DNA of 64,000 bases from Marthasterias glacialis (taxonomy: Eukaryota; Echinodermata; Asteroidea; Forcipulatida; Asteriidae), in contig OU452222.1 in assembly GCA_911728455.2 (NCBI GenBank), positions 19,354,559-19,418,558 of the forward strand, written 5' to 3'. Of this stretch, positions 1 to 13,400 are shown one piece after another. The notes under the pieces were generated by a model. That model saw only the letters and a program-made list of their open reading frames with translations, was not told where the DNA came from and ran no database searches. A program made the position numbers and the translations under genes. Numbering within the stretch: position 1 is the first letter of the stretch; the number at the start of each line of letters is the position of its first letter.

Positions 1-734
1 GGTATATCTGGGTAGGATCTTTTAATTAATGTGGAACCTTAGAAGAAAATAAATAAATAAACAGCTGCGGGTTAATTTGATCATTTTAAGGCACGGGGAA
101 ATACAAGGGTTTTTCTTTAAGGAGGGGGTGGAGACCGGGGTGTCAGAGCGAACTTTCACTCATCGGTGCAGGTGGCGTGGGAGACTTGGCATGGTAGGCC
201 CTCCGCCCTTCTCTTCGACTTAGACGGTATGTTTCATTAGGTCTATTTTTTCTTGATTTTTTTCGGTAGAATCTTCTAAAACTTTAGAGCCTGAATTTTA
301 GAAGCTGGCTCTGGACAATTGTGTGATGTCACTGGATATTATTTGTCAAGGTGCACTGACCTCGTTTCAAGATAGTCATGTCGTGCCAAAATTTCCGACG
401 ACAGTTGTATCTTTTCAAAAGTTTGACCAAAATAATAATTTTAGAAAAAATAATAATCGTTCTCTTTGTCCTACTTCGCTGGGTTCCTGCAACCACCATC
501 AAGGCCTCCACCGAGCCACCACCCCATGGTGAATGCTTTCTTAGTCATCCATTCCATTTTCATTTATAAGTTCCTTCACCAACAGAGTTTCTCAAGTATT
601 TTTTTTAACATTCCTCCCGATAACCACCCTCCCTCACTTATTCCCAACTATATTTGTTTTTGCTTCATAATTCCTCATCAAACAAGTCTATCACTAATCA
701 CGTCATAACAGAACTCCATTGATCTTATTGACAC

Positions 735-891
735 AGGCCCTTTTCGGAACTGAGGCTTCGGCTTTGAATCCGGCACAGACTCCGTCAGGGCATTTTTTTT
801 TGAACAAGTACTTTTGGTAACGGAGCTTCAAACTTGCAGACGGAGCCAAGAGCCAGAGGCGAAGCCGAAGCCGCGGTCTCGAAAAGGGCCT
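735..891. mobile_element. MITE with inverted ends AGGCCCTTTTCG
   Basis: The ends are inverted copies (AGGCCCTTTTCG and CGAAAAGGGCCT), followed inward by GGCTTCGGCTTT on one side and AAGCCGAAGCC on the other. No ORF. Relatives lie near 32850, 40734 and 46366; all carry GGCTTN or AAGCCN hexamers next to the ends. Confidence 0.6.
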
Positions 892-3201
892 GCCCACGAG
901 ACACAAGAAGACTCTTAACACCAGAAAAAAATTAATTATTCTGACGTCAAATTTATTCACCGTGAAAAGTACCAGGGTTAGAAATTGTACTTTGTAAAAG
1001 CACATTAACCGGTTGCAAACACCATTTTTTTTTAAATGTTGTGCACAGCATTAATTCAGACTTCACTAGAGTAGTTATTTTGGCAGTGGCTGTCAGTCAG
1101 GCATTTCGTGGATGACGTCAGTCGACTGGAGTCGATAAATTCCTACACAACCCAACTGGGCCTATACAGACGTATGTTATTACAGCGGATTTAAAAATGT
1201 CAAAATATGAGTTTTAATAGTAAATTTTATTCCGAGTGTATTAATTAAAAATTAAAATGTTGTCCAGTTTTACGCGTTAATTAGTGAGCGTGTTATTATC
1301 TGGGTGTGTCATTTGCTACTGTGACGTCATTCACGAAGTGCCTACCTGTTACTAGCTCAGCCTAGTTATTCAAACATGCATAATTTACAGAGTACAGCCT
1401 AAAACTACATTTTCATTAATCTATAGCACCAATAGTTTTCTTCTAAGAAATTTCTTCTTCTTCTATTGCTTTATTAAACAAAGCCACATACTCAAACAGA
1501 GGCTCGTAGGTGAAAAAATAGCCTCTGAACTTTTGAAATTACAGTTCATCTCTGGTCCTGTGAGACAGGTAACCAGACCAAGATGGCGGCAGTAAGTTAT
1601 AATAGCACCAATTAAAAATTCAAGGAAATGAGAGCAGGAACCAGCCTCATTATTATTATTTTTATTAGTATTGCTCGCACCAACAACTCGCTGTATGGTC
1701 AGTCGAATACGTTGTTTTAAGAATAAACAAATTCTTGTTGTCAATCTACAAACAAGTTAACAAGAGCAAAAACATCTCACTAATGGAAAATGTAATTAAA
1801 AAAAGGGAGGAAGTAGAATCAAACATTATTTAAAGAGATAATTTCGGTTTTTTAACCATACTTACTTTAGTTAAGGAAATGAAAATTTAGTTAATTTGCC
1901 CATAGAAAAGGTGTGTTTTTGTATATTTTTAATGAGAATTATTATTATTATATTTCTGTTAATATAAGTAGAATGTTAATTAAATCCTACTGTCAAAAAG
2001 GCAGCATAAATACACGTCTTACCTGGTTCGTCCAGATAATTGATTAATGTTTTGTTTGATCAAGACATGAAAATGGAAACAGTCAAAATGTTTTGAGGTA
2101 GTCCTTCACCAAAAGAAGCTGGTGACATTCAATTCATCATCTTTGCAGAGACAATACAGTTTATTCATTAGTTTTGTGTAAGTTTAATCGTTGCCACCCT
2201 TCTTGCTTTTAAACTGTGACCGATTATTCAAAATAGTTCAAAGTTTTGAGAAAACGTTACAATGAAACATTTCGACGAACCGTCACTATTTCTCATAAAA
2301 AGTTTCAACCACCCCCTTAAAAACTACGCCCAAGTCAACATTTTCTAAACTGTTCTTTCCCGACACTAAATGACTGTTTTCGTCATTTCCTTTTTTGGTG
2401 GATTATTTCACAAGTATTTCCACAATCTAGATTCAGTTCTTTGTTCCATAAGAAGCATTAACGAAGCAAGAAATCGTCGTGGAAACCCGCATAGGGTCAG
2501 ACACGGTGACAGAAATGCAGGACTCAAACCGGAAGCCGCGACCTTTACTTGACCTCATTAATGGGGATCTATCGTCGTCATCGTTCGTGTAACTGTTCCC
2601 TACATCACACTCAGGAACCTCAGTGTTCATCAACCACTCCAAAGAGTCATTGTGGAGTTTGACGTTGCCTGTAAAACCAAGACGAGGCTTGAGCACTGAG
2701 TGCGCCCGCAGTTATGTGCAAGATGGTCTGCCCATAATTATAGAGACAGTTGTCGTTGTCACATCAGGCGAAGAAAAGAGCAGGTCTTCCCGCACCCTGT
2801 ACGGAGGCGGTTGAACCTGACCCAGAGCTGTCGCTCGAGGTAACGACCTTTGGGCTCCGTCGACGGTTCTTTGATGAATTCATGGAGTGTTTCTCAAATG
2901 CTCCCAAACTTCTTTGTGTCTGCCACCCAAGAGAGAGTCGGGGACTGCCCTGTGCTCATTTGCAGAGAGTATTACACAAAAATCCAAAACAATTCTGGGC
3001 CCGCTTTCATAGAATGAGCTGCTTCAGTACAAAAAGCAGCTAAGCACACCAAAAAAATGTGCTTACCAGAATAAGGTTATCAGCCAACATACCATTCCAC
3101 AGTGCCATCTGTGACTGGTTTCCTGCAAATATCTGCTTGGTAGAAAGTACAGTTAAGCAACATTTTCTGCTTAAAAAGCTCTATGAAATTGAGCCCAGAT
3201 G

Positions 3202-3472
3202 AATAGACCGATCCATTAGGTCCTGCCCCATATGTGTTGACCAATCACAGCCTTGGGTATGCCTCCGAAAGTCCGACAAAAGTCCGACACGATAAAATCC
3301 TATTGGAAAATGTAAACATGCGTGCGCGTACTTACTATAGCGCGCGTTCATGTTAAGCAGTGTGTGGCATTGAAGAGGCCCACATTGTGTTGCCCACGTG
3401 TACAGTGTTGATTAAGCTGATGCTGTGATTGGTCAATTTGTTTAGGGGCGGGGCTAACTGGATCGGTCTATT
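3202..3472. mobile_element. Palindromic MITE, family 1 (copy 1 of 4)
   Basis: Ends are AATAGACCGATCCATTAGG and the inverse CTGGATCGGTCTATT. Internal motifs (AAAGTCCGACAAAAGTCCGA, TGTGGCATTGAAGAG, GTGATTGGTC, GGGGCGGGGCT) recur in the copies at 23850, 36131 and 51383. Non-coding, non-autonomous DNA transposon. Confidence 0.75.
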
Positions 3473-4035
3473 CATTCCAGGTCGTGGCCTCTGCTTACGT
3501 GTCTATCCTAACAAGCAACCCAAGCATCATTATTATTGTTGAAGAGCTGCTGGCGTTGGTGGTAAGCATCTTTGCAGCTCATCTTGAGCGTTGCATGGCT
3601 GGTATAAGAAATGATGCTACACTGCATCCATTCCCATTATTTAGATGTCAAAAACAAAGCACACCCGAACCTACTGGAAATTCCAGTCACACCAAAGTGG
3701 TCACGTTTTCGAAAAACGACTGAACAGTTTACTTTATGCTTATAATAAATGCGTTCGTGCTTGAAAGTGCTCCATTTCTAGCTTATCTAAATCAATTTGA
3801 AATTAATATTTAGAGACAATGTTTCCTCGAAGATGTCGGTATTTCAGATGAAAACATTGCTTTTGACAATTGGTACAAAGGACAAAAAGCTTTTGGATAA
3901 AAACAAAAATAGTTTTCGGTCAATTTTACCAAATCGCGGCTGTAAGCATGCGCTTTACGTTGATGCAATGTGGGGGGGGGGGGGGGGGGAGGGGTGCATA
4001 CAGCTATTTTGTTTTGAAGTCTCAAATGCCCCGTT

Positions 4036-4041
4036 TTTATT
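4036..4041 (-). terminator. Candidate poly(A) signal of gene A
   Basis: AATAAA on the minus strand, about 220 bases after the stop codon of the basic-tail exon. Position and sequence fit a 3' UTR end; no cleavage site can be confirmed. Confidence 0.45.
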
Positions 4042-4261
4042 CATTACGTCACAAAATCACTGAACAGTTTCAAGTGCGCTTCCTCGATCACTCAACATCT
4101 CCACCGTATAATTATCAAAAAGATATTTGAACTATTTCATATTGGATCAAAGGGAAATCAAACGGGTAAAATATATAAAAGGAAAAAAATTGCTCTGAAA
4201 TTATGAGGGGAAAACCATTCATCCATATCCCTACAATATTAATAATATTTCAGAAATAATT

Positions 4262-4471
4262 TTAGTCTAGTGCTACTTCTGCGTTTTGACGGGCCTGTTT
4301 CTTGCGTGGCTTCTTTTTAGCTATTCTTTTTCGTGGATTGGTCGTGGTGGTAGTTTGCTGTCTCGGTCGCTTCTTCCTGGTCGTTGGACCCACACCCTGT
4401 CCCTTTCCAACCTTCTTTGACTTTTTTTTGGAACTAGCTTTCTTTTTCGGCAGCGGTGCTGGTGTGGTGGA
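4262..4471 (-). CDS. Gene A exon 21: Lys/Arg-rich C-terminal tail and stop
   Basis: A 210-base terminal exon after TTTCTTTAAACAG, phase 0 in, 69 codons plus TAA. It begins STTPAPLPKKKASSKKKSKK and continues with further Lys/Arg clusters separated by Thr, Pro and Gln. About 24 of 69 residues are Lys or Arg, and there is no Cys. Such a tail could bind heparan sulfate, other polyanions or matrix. Attachment to gene A is inferred from phase match, strand, distance (about 0.9 kb) and a poly(A) signal downstream. It could instead be the end of an unrelated gene. Confidence 0.65.
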   Translation of the reverse strand, partial: STTPAPLPKKKASSKKKSKKVGKGQGVGPTTRKKRPRQQTTTTTNPRKRIAKKKPRKKQARQNAEVALD

Positions 4472-7400
4472 CTGTTTAAAGAAAACGAGAATAGAGTAGA
4501 TTTTATTGTTCAACCTTCTCAATTGCATAGACTTCATGATTTACGAAATACCCATACCACCTACATCTCTAACATTGCTCTTTAACTTGTTGTTTCTTTT
4601 CTTGTACCCAAAACTCCACAAATAGTTCATTTTGTATTTTGTGTATGGACCTATTATAACTACAGTGTGTGGTGGTGACTTCGAGACAGGTTTCAAATTC
4701 CATGTACATGTACATTTTCCATCGCATGTCAAGAAAAGTAATGCGCCCTCTGTCGGTGATTTATTGGCTTCGAATACCGCGTGCGTACAGACAACAAGTA
4801 TTATTTTTGAGAATTTTCTTCCATGAGACAGCTCGTCCGAATTGAAAACTTTATCTGTGACAACGGTTACTATTACTGTAAGGACTAAGTCAAGTTGATA
4901 TTAAAAGTTATAGTACGTATACCGAGTTTGTGATTGAACTTAGGTTCGTGTCAAAATATCTGTCTGATCCCGATGGATGCGCTGAGCATTCATCACATAT
5001 GGTGGAAGATCTGGGTACTTTTTGTGTCACAAGTAAATACATCATAACTAAATTTAGGCATGTACAGCAAATACATCACAGTACTTTTGAACATGGCCGA
5101 TCTTACCAATGGCCACACTGCAGGTACAGCCGACACAGACCAATTCTGAATCTGCATTAGACAAAACATGTTTGTTTGGGATAATTAGCTTTCATCTGGG
5201 GTCTGAATACGATTGCAATGTTAGTTCAAGAATCGGAAGCCTCATTATGCCTGCCTTTTCCCACCAGTTCCGTTCCCCTCCCCATTTCTCCACCTCGAAC
5301 CACGTATAAACGTTACCTTACTTTCAAAATGCTTTGTGATTTTGTAAACCTTAAACACCCGGAACAAAGGTTACCTCTTCAATGTCACAGGCATCACAGC
5401 TTACTTTACAGAACTTGTGCATGAATTTGGAGTGCGTTGGGCAGTAGCCACGCTTGGCCCATTTGGCACACTGCTTGTGTGTGTCCGTGCAAGCTGAAAT
5501 AGAACGGAAAAAAATCTTGCTTTTAAAAACCACGTCAGTTTATATACAACACGCTGCGATAACATTGAAAAGTGCAACAACATCAACAACACTGTACCAA
5601 CAAAATTTACATCAAAATGTGTAACGATTCTACACAAAGCTTGCAAAGTAAACGACAGCAAAGAGTGATCATGTGACAAGGCCCAATTTGATTGAGCTGC
5701 CTTAAGCGTAGCTAAAAGCACGACAAAATTAAGCTTGCCCGAATAATGTTATCTACACTATCTGCGACCCTGCTTATGTTTTGCTTAGTAGAACATTGTT
5801 AAGCAATATTTTCTGCTTAAAAGTAGCTGTATATGAAATTGGGTCCCTCTATGATTGCTGGTTTTATACTGTTGAACGTTTGCTCTTTTTAACTCACACG
5901 TAGCAAGAGCAACACTCTAATCAACAATGGGGTCAAAAGTTGTTTTTGTTAACCCATGCTGACCCATTTCCGGGTCAGCACGACCCGTTGTCACGTGTTA
6001 CAAAATCTCAGTCAGAAAGTTTTACTGACCCGAATTCAAGGTTAGGTCAGTGTGACCCGGACGGAAAAACGGGTCAGTGTCGACCCGGAAATAGCTCATT
6101 AGTCTCAGATGGGTCTGTCTCACAGGGACCCAGACCCCGGTCAATTCTGATCAGAGTAACAACAGTTGCATTCACGGCGTAACCCTTTTATTTTTAAATC
6201 CCCATTATACAGTACATGGTCTCCACAACCGCTTCGACATCAACCATGCCATACCTGTCGATGACGTGACAATGGCGACGCTGTTCCAGCAGTAGGTGGT
6301 GACAAAAATCTTTATAAACCAGCAACGGTTGTGTAAATTTTATAAAGAAATATGAATTGATTATATAGTCGAAGTACAAACGAACCTTTAGGACCCCGGC
6401 CACAGTTTCCACAGCTCATTGCACATTGTTTCTTGAGTCCCGCTGGGTTCTGTAAACAGTCACCTCGCTTGGCCCAAGTTCGGCAGTCTGGGGTCTTGTC
6501 AAAACAAGCTGTTTGTAGGATAAATGAAACAAGAAATTACCTCTCCACAACAAGACGATACGTCATTGCTTACTTTTTTGGGGGGAAGGGAAGAATGTCA
6601 TTCTAACCCTCTTGTTTTCTTGTCGAGAAAGCACTCAAAAACATTTTTTTATGTCACGTCACAGGATTTTGTACACATCTACAATGTGCTCATTCATGTT
6701 GCGAGGCCTTTTCTCTCGGGCATTATTTCAGATTGAATACCGTACTTAGAACACCATTGGTACTAATACAAAGTCATACAAATTAACCTTTCAGATTGAA
6801 CATAAGTCATACGCTTTAAAAATATCTTTACAAGTCATGTATTTTAACTTTAAGAAAAAAAAATTCTTTCAGATGTTTCTTAATATGGGTGGAAACTATG
6901 AAACAAAAAAGGGGAATAATGCAAAGTTTAAACAATTAGAAGTACATCATTTTGACTTACTTGGGCAATATCCGCAACTTTTCCTACAATGAGCTCGCAT
7001 GTACTGCAAGTTGACCCGACAGTTACCGGTCTTTGACCAGATTGGACAATGTGGATGATAGTCTCTGCAGTCGCCTATTGGACAAAAAAAGTATTGCACA
7101 CATCAGGGGAAAAAAACATTGTGTGTGGTTATATCGCTGCCGTTCGATCATAAAATAATAATAATATTAACTGACACTCGAAAGAAAATTAACGCATTTG
7201 TGGGCTTTCTAAATATTTTGATTTTATAACAAACATTAAACGGTTGTGATATGTTTATGGAAACAAACGATCATAAATGTACTTTACTTTTAGAAAAATG
7301 TATTTTTCCTCGTTATCGCACAAACAAAGGGATAACACAACCTCGTGAAAATTTAAAAATGAGGGCGTGCTTCTATCGTTAAACCTGCAGGAACTGTTTG

Positions 7401-10400
7401 TGTTCGTCATAACGGTTTTGTGATGAAGATTCGTCAACGACCCTGCACGAAATATTGTCAAACTCTCGACTTCCCTTGAGTTAACAAACTCCATGGGTTT
7501 TTGAGTTGATTTTTAAATTCTACGATGACGACCTAGGGGGAAGAAAAAAAAGAACAATACGGGTGTAATTTACACGCTGCTTACAATTTCGTACCTCATG
7601 AGCTTCACTAAAAACTTTCAACTATTCTTTGAAAACCATCAACTCTTCCTGTTGGTAAGTGTGACGTAATTCCACTGTAAGTCACGCCCACTTCACTCAA
7701 ACTGGCTCCACTGATTGCCAGAAGCCCATAGGAAATGCATGGAACTTTGTGTCTTTGAAGACTTATGTAAGAACAGCATAATTTCTGGACTTGCCTTTTC
7801 ACGTGTGTCTTGCAAAGACTCAAGGTCTTATCAGAAATATCGGTTTCTTTCATAAGTAATATCTTTGAACGAAGGAATTAGTGTTTTTCGGTAAAATACC
7901 ACAGTAACGTAAGCCAGCTTTTGAACCGGAAGTATAGCTGGCATACGGGAGGGTACTTTTCGTGTTTTTCCCCTCTCTCTTTTTAGTTCCTTTAGTCTTT
8001 TGGTTCATGCTTAATCCACTTTATAACTTAAAACGTTGTTTTAAATATAATAAAAAATTACAAAGAGACAAGCTAGCAAGTCAAACTATAGCCAGCTTTG
8101 GTCACTGGACACGAACTTGATGCGCATGCGCCGATCGGCCATGTTTATTGGCTGGTACCCATCATCAAACTAAAACACAGTCATTGTGGTATTAATATAA
8201 TGAGTGACGTTTCACTGGTACCATGCTCACGCGGACACACGTATGATATAACAATATTCACAACATGGAAAACAAACGTCGTGAGAATGGTTTAAATGTT
8301 ATGAAAATAAACAGCAAGGATGTATGGACAATAAATATCATGCAAAATGAAAAACAAAATATCAAGGACATTTTGCCTGGTGCCCCCGGCAGGAGGGTGT
8401 GAGGCTCAAGTGACCTTCTACCGGGCACCATGCTGATGGATTTCTGGATTCCTTTAAATCAATACGAAAGGGAGGGTTCAACCAACACTGCGTCAGCCGT
8501 TTATTACCTTTTCTTAAAACGTAAATCGTCATTAAACAGTGTACACAAAAATCAAGTCCCCCCATGAACTTTGTAATTACTGAGATCAACTTTTAGCATG
8601 ACGTCATGTTCTCCGTACGCAATTAACGAATCATGACCACTGATTTACGCCATTCAAAAGAAACCGCCATTTTCCCCTCTTGCCTCGATTTGATTACACC
8701 GATATGAATGGGAGCAAAAATGGCTGCACCATGGTAGAGGGCAGTAATGACACATTTTAAAACCAAGTTTCTTGTACCGCCTTCCTGTTCTAAAAAGAAG
8801 AAGATCATAACGGTATGAGGTTGAAATAAACACCATGAGTTTATTTTTTGGAGTGGTTAGCGGTGTGTTAGGCGAATTTAAATACGGCTGGTTATACGTC
8901 TACACCATCACTCAACATGTCACTTGTGAACAATCTCTTGCACCATCTCACTCATTAAGATGTTAAGATGCTCCTAGCACCTATCTTCACACGTACACTC
9001 CATTCCCACAATGGGGAACTCTTCATTCCCACAAGGGTGTCATGCTATTTTGACAGCCACCAGTATACAATACGTGGTACAAAAGGAAGAGCAGAAATCA
9101 AAATAATACATAGACTTGATTAAGTTATTTATTAATAGAGTGTGCATAGTATCTTGCAAAACACAGTCGTTAGTAGGCCCGTTAGCTCAGTGGGAGAAAA
9201 AAAGATCAAAGTGAAAATCAAAAATATTCATTAATCATCAAACAGTGAAAAGTGACTAGAAGTAATATTATTATTGGCAAAAGAAGATATTGGAATACCA
9301 AATACACACTGGAGGATAAGGACAAATTCCAAATCTACATGTCAATATGGAAAAAGGGGATTCGTACCGGGGTCATTTTATGGTAATTTTCATAGAGCTG
9401 CTTCTTACACAAACAAATCCATTTAGGCTAAGCAAAACTTAGCAGTGAACCAGTGATAAAACAATTATATAGACAAGCTATTTTTGGTCAGACACCCTTT
9501 TCTGCTACGGAAAACATTTCTGCGCTTAGCAAGTTTTTGTGTGTGTAAACAGCACTTTGAATTTGCACCCTTCAAAGCAACTTTAATCAAAACCTGCAAA
9601 GAGTTACATTTTTAATTCAATAACAGATTGAACATGTTGGGTGTCTTCCATACCTCCAGTGTCGTTAAACTGTCGAGATGCGGTGAAGTTAACCGAGAGA
9701 GGTTCCGGTGCTCGGCGGTCGTACACTCCGCAGAACCCGCAACTCAGCGGGCAATTGGTACGCATCCACCCCGTCACGTCCCCTTCACACGCCCCGCTCT
9801 CTGCTAGCCGTTTGCAGCGTCGGTACCTGTCTTCGCACGCTGATTGCATGCACCGAGAGATGGGTAGGGGGACAAGACTAGTTTCTTATAATATTGAACT
9901 CTCAGCGTCAGCTACATCACTTTGCATATTATTTAAGTTATTACAGCAGTTCAGTTGAGGAGGCTAGACTAATTCAGGGTCAGCTTCACCATCAATGTGT
10001 GCGTTACTGTTTGTTACTGTTTGTGATACCATAAAACTCACATGTAGCAAACCACAACAATACAGATGCATCAGTTAATGTTATTAATTGATGGTAAAAC
10101 TTTTTGACCGACTGTAAACAAAGTTATAGGAGGTAAACAACAACACTCTTTTTGTAAATATCATATCTAGAGGGTTGTTAAGCTCAGGTAGTATGTGGCA
10201 AAGCTGCTGCTGCTGTGCATAACTCGCCCAAAACCTAATGCAAAGTGGTGTGTTTTTTTCTGGCAAGATACCATTTTCGAGAAAGGAGTTAAAAAACTCG
10301 CCACCGGCTGCGCTCTCCAAATCCCCTGTCAGAATTCACCCAGATACTGGTCCGAGGAGACTAGACTAATTCAGGGTCAGCTTGATCGCTTATGCGGGTC

Positions 10401-13400
10401 AAATTGACCGGGAATCCGGGTTGGTATTCAGTGTTTATGACTCAGATTCCAAATCTACTTTATAAGCAGGGACGTTTTTAAGAATAAGGATACAAGCATA
10501 ACGTGTTTTACTGTTTCATTGCTGAAAAGGGGTCACATTTTCATTCTATTTTATTGTCTAATAAATGGAGGTTTACTTCGGGGTACAATCTTTATAAAAT
10601 CAACAAAATAAATTTGTGAGTCCACGGGACCTTTGTGCACTCAACCGAGTTCAGGTTAATTTGACTCTCTCCCCAATTTAGTTGCAAGATAATCAAGTTG
10701 AAATTGTTTTTATTTCCAAAGAGAGCGCTACCTGCCAGAATTCCCGTCCGTTTACCGCACTCGGCAGACCGTCCTACCTGATGTAGTCTCTCTCTCGTGG
10801 CAGCGGTCGCAGCTTTCGCGGCAGTTTTTGTGCAACCACCCCGGGTTAGTCTCGCACTCGCCGGCTGCAGCCCATGCTGAGCATCGCTTGTAAACATCGG
10901 TGCAGTCTAAAAACAAAACAAAAACATTGACAAATCTGATGATCATTTGAGAAAGACACTCGCCTACGGGGGGAGGGGCATGAAATATCGAACTCAAGAC
11001 ATAAGGGGACAATGGCCAACTATTTGTGAGGCTCGTGTGATCCTAAATGTTGCCCTACACAATCATGATGTATTGCTCGGCTCTAAATGTAGCCCCAATC
11101 CCGAGCCCTTGATGTAAATATGAGCCCAATTGTACATAAATGTAGGCTGAACCTTCGGGATACGTTTTGGTACATGGTTGGGGCTACGTCTAAGGTTGGA
11201 GCTACATTTAGGACGGGTTACATTTTGTCTTGGGCTACATTTAGGGGTACACAGAGGCCTGTGGTTTTTCTTAAAGATTGAGAAATGCTTTGAATTGTTT
11301 ATCCGCAGTGAAAACACACACACACACCCACACAAACAGAATCTTGGAATTTGACAAACAAAATGAATTTCATAAGCTCAAAATATTCAGCTGTAGCTGT
11401 GAGACTATTGCCAGTATTTGGAGACAGCTGCATGCAATCACTCGAATCCAATCACACGCTCTTCTGTGAGAAAGTTAAACCAGATTTCAGTCATTGTACT
11501 TAATTGCAGATCTTCAATTTTTGCTGACTAAGGTCGAACTGCACCCCCAATATATCACAAGGAACAATGAGGAATCGAATAATAATAACCTGGTTTTTGT
11601 TCGTGTTTGAGAGATCCAACTGTGCAAAGTGGCTGTAAATATTATGTTGGATTGATACTGGGGTGTCCTTTTCGATGAAAATCACCCATGGGTTCCTGTG
11701 GGGTCATAGATTGTTCTTGTGATTGATTTTGATTGTTTTATTACGTACTCCCCAGGAAGCTCTGACGGTCTTAGGAATGGAATTACTGGCGTACTAACAG
11801 GGGTTATAATGGTCAGATTAATATATGTGACTCAGCCTGTGTAAATGAGACACTTTGAGGTAAAAATTTAAGTCCAAATTTCATCATGTAGGGCATCTTC
11901 CAAGGATTAAAAAGACACCACACTGACCTCTACAGAGTTGACTGTTCTGGATTGGAAGCGTAAACTCTGTAGAGGTCAGTGTGGTGTCGTTTTAATCCTT
12001 TGATGATACCCTACATGATGAAATTGAAATTTACATTTTTACCTCAAAGTGTCTCATTCACACAGGCTGAGTCACATATGTTATAGATGTAATACAAAAT
12101 GTTCATTATTGATACTTGGTTTTCCCGGCCATTTTCAAAAAAAACCCCATTAAATTCAACATCCGGTTCACTCAATTTCGTTTAAAAATGAATGCTCCGC
12201 TGTATCAGCATTCATCAGTCAAAAGAAGAGCAATTCAATTTCGACAGTTTATCATTCACTGGTCAAATAAGATCATTTTAATTCATCAGGTCGCAAAGAT
12301 CAGTCAATGGGAAGCTTTTGAAACGCTGGCGGCAGCAGACACAACGGTCCCTGTTGACGTTTCTGAGCATGCTCGCACGTGCTCAGTAGTACAAGCATAG
12401 TTCTGAACGTGCGTAGTATACAAGCCTCAATCTGACGGTATGAACAGTATAGTACCTTGCTGGACTACCTGGACATCCTCTCCACAGACACGGCAGCTCT
12501 TCTTGCAGTTCTTGTGCATGTACTCCGTGGCAACGTCACATTCACCGCTCTCAGCCCAGAGGGGGCACGATCTCAGAATGTCTGCACACTGAGGGCGTCT
12601 CGATACCGATGTTGCTGTGACCAGAAGTGGGCCGGTAGAGGAAGGGCAAAAAAAACCCAAAAAGGGAACATTTGTAACATTGTTCAATTATAAACACGTT
12701 GAAACGTGTTGACAAAGGTTATTTAACTATAAATGGATCTCAAAAACCATCAAAATAATATAAAAAATAGACTTTTGAAAATGTTGTTCAGAGAGTATAA
12801 AAAAAATAAAAATAAATATAAAATAAAAATAATAATCTAACAATTACATGTCCAGAATTTTGTTTTGAAATTGAGTGATTACAACTACCTACCACCATTC
12901 TTAAAATATAGAGCGTATTGTTTTACAATAAACATGTTAAAGTTGTCATCTTTTTACATAAATGTGACGTCACTAACCCAGGTCTGCCTCGACTTTACCC
13001 CGTTTCATGAAAGGGGGGGGGGGGGGGTCATCATAGTTGACTGGGACTAATAGCCACCAGAGTGACGTCATGAGCTACTACTATCTGATATAAAAGAGTG
13101 AACAACCACTAGTTTTGTCCGCCTTACCACTCTTCCAAAGACCCTTATGGCCAACAACTCTATTAACAGTGAAAGACGGGTATTTGGAACTTGAATCCTG
13201 GTAAAGTTCACTCCAATTTCACCCAAAAAGGGTGATGCACAGTGAGTTTCACTCTCAAAAGAGCCAAAATGACACCACTGGGGCGGGAGAGTGAAATTTT
13301 CACTCTTTTAAACTCAGTGAGTAGACGACACCTGAAGACCTCCCAAGGGTAGCTACTCGAATGCAACACAAAAATAATATGAATCTCGTTGAAGTGGACA

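Larger units (their letters stand above)
1..4035. other. 3' flank of gene A
   Basis: No gene recognised. It contains two inverted-repeat elements (735-891 and 3202-3472), a copy of a dispersed GCTTAGCA-type repeat (about 3040-3200) and a G18 run at 3972-3989. Plus-strand ORFs such as the one at 2750-3043 match no family I know. Confidence 0.6.

Noticed and set aside
4302..4499. Plus-strand hydrophobic ORF of 65 aa
   Set aside because: It is the antisense shadow of the Lys/Arg-rich tail exon of gene A.
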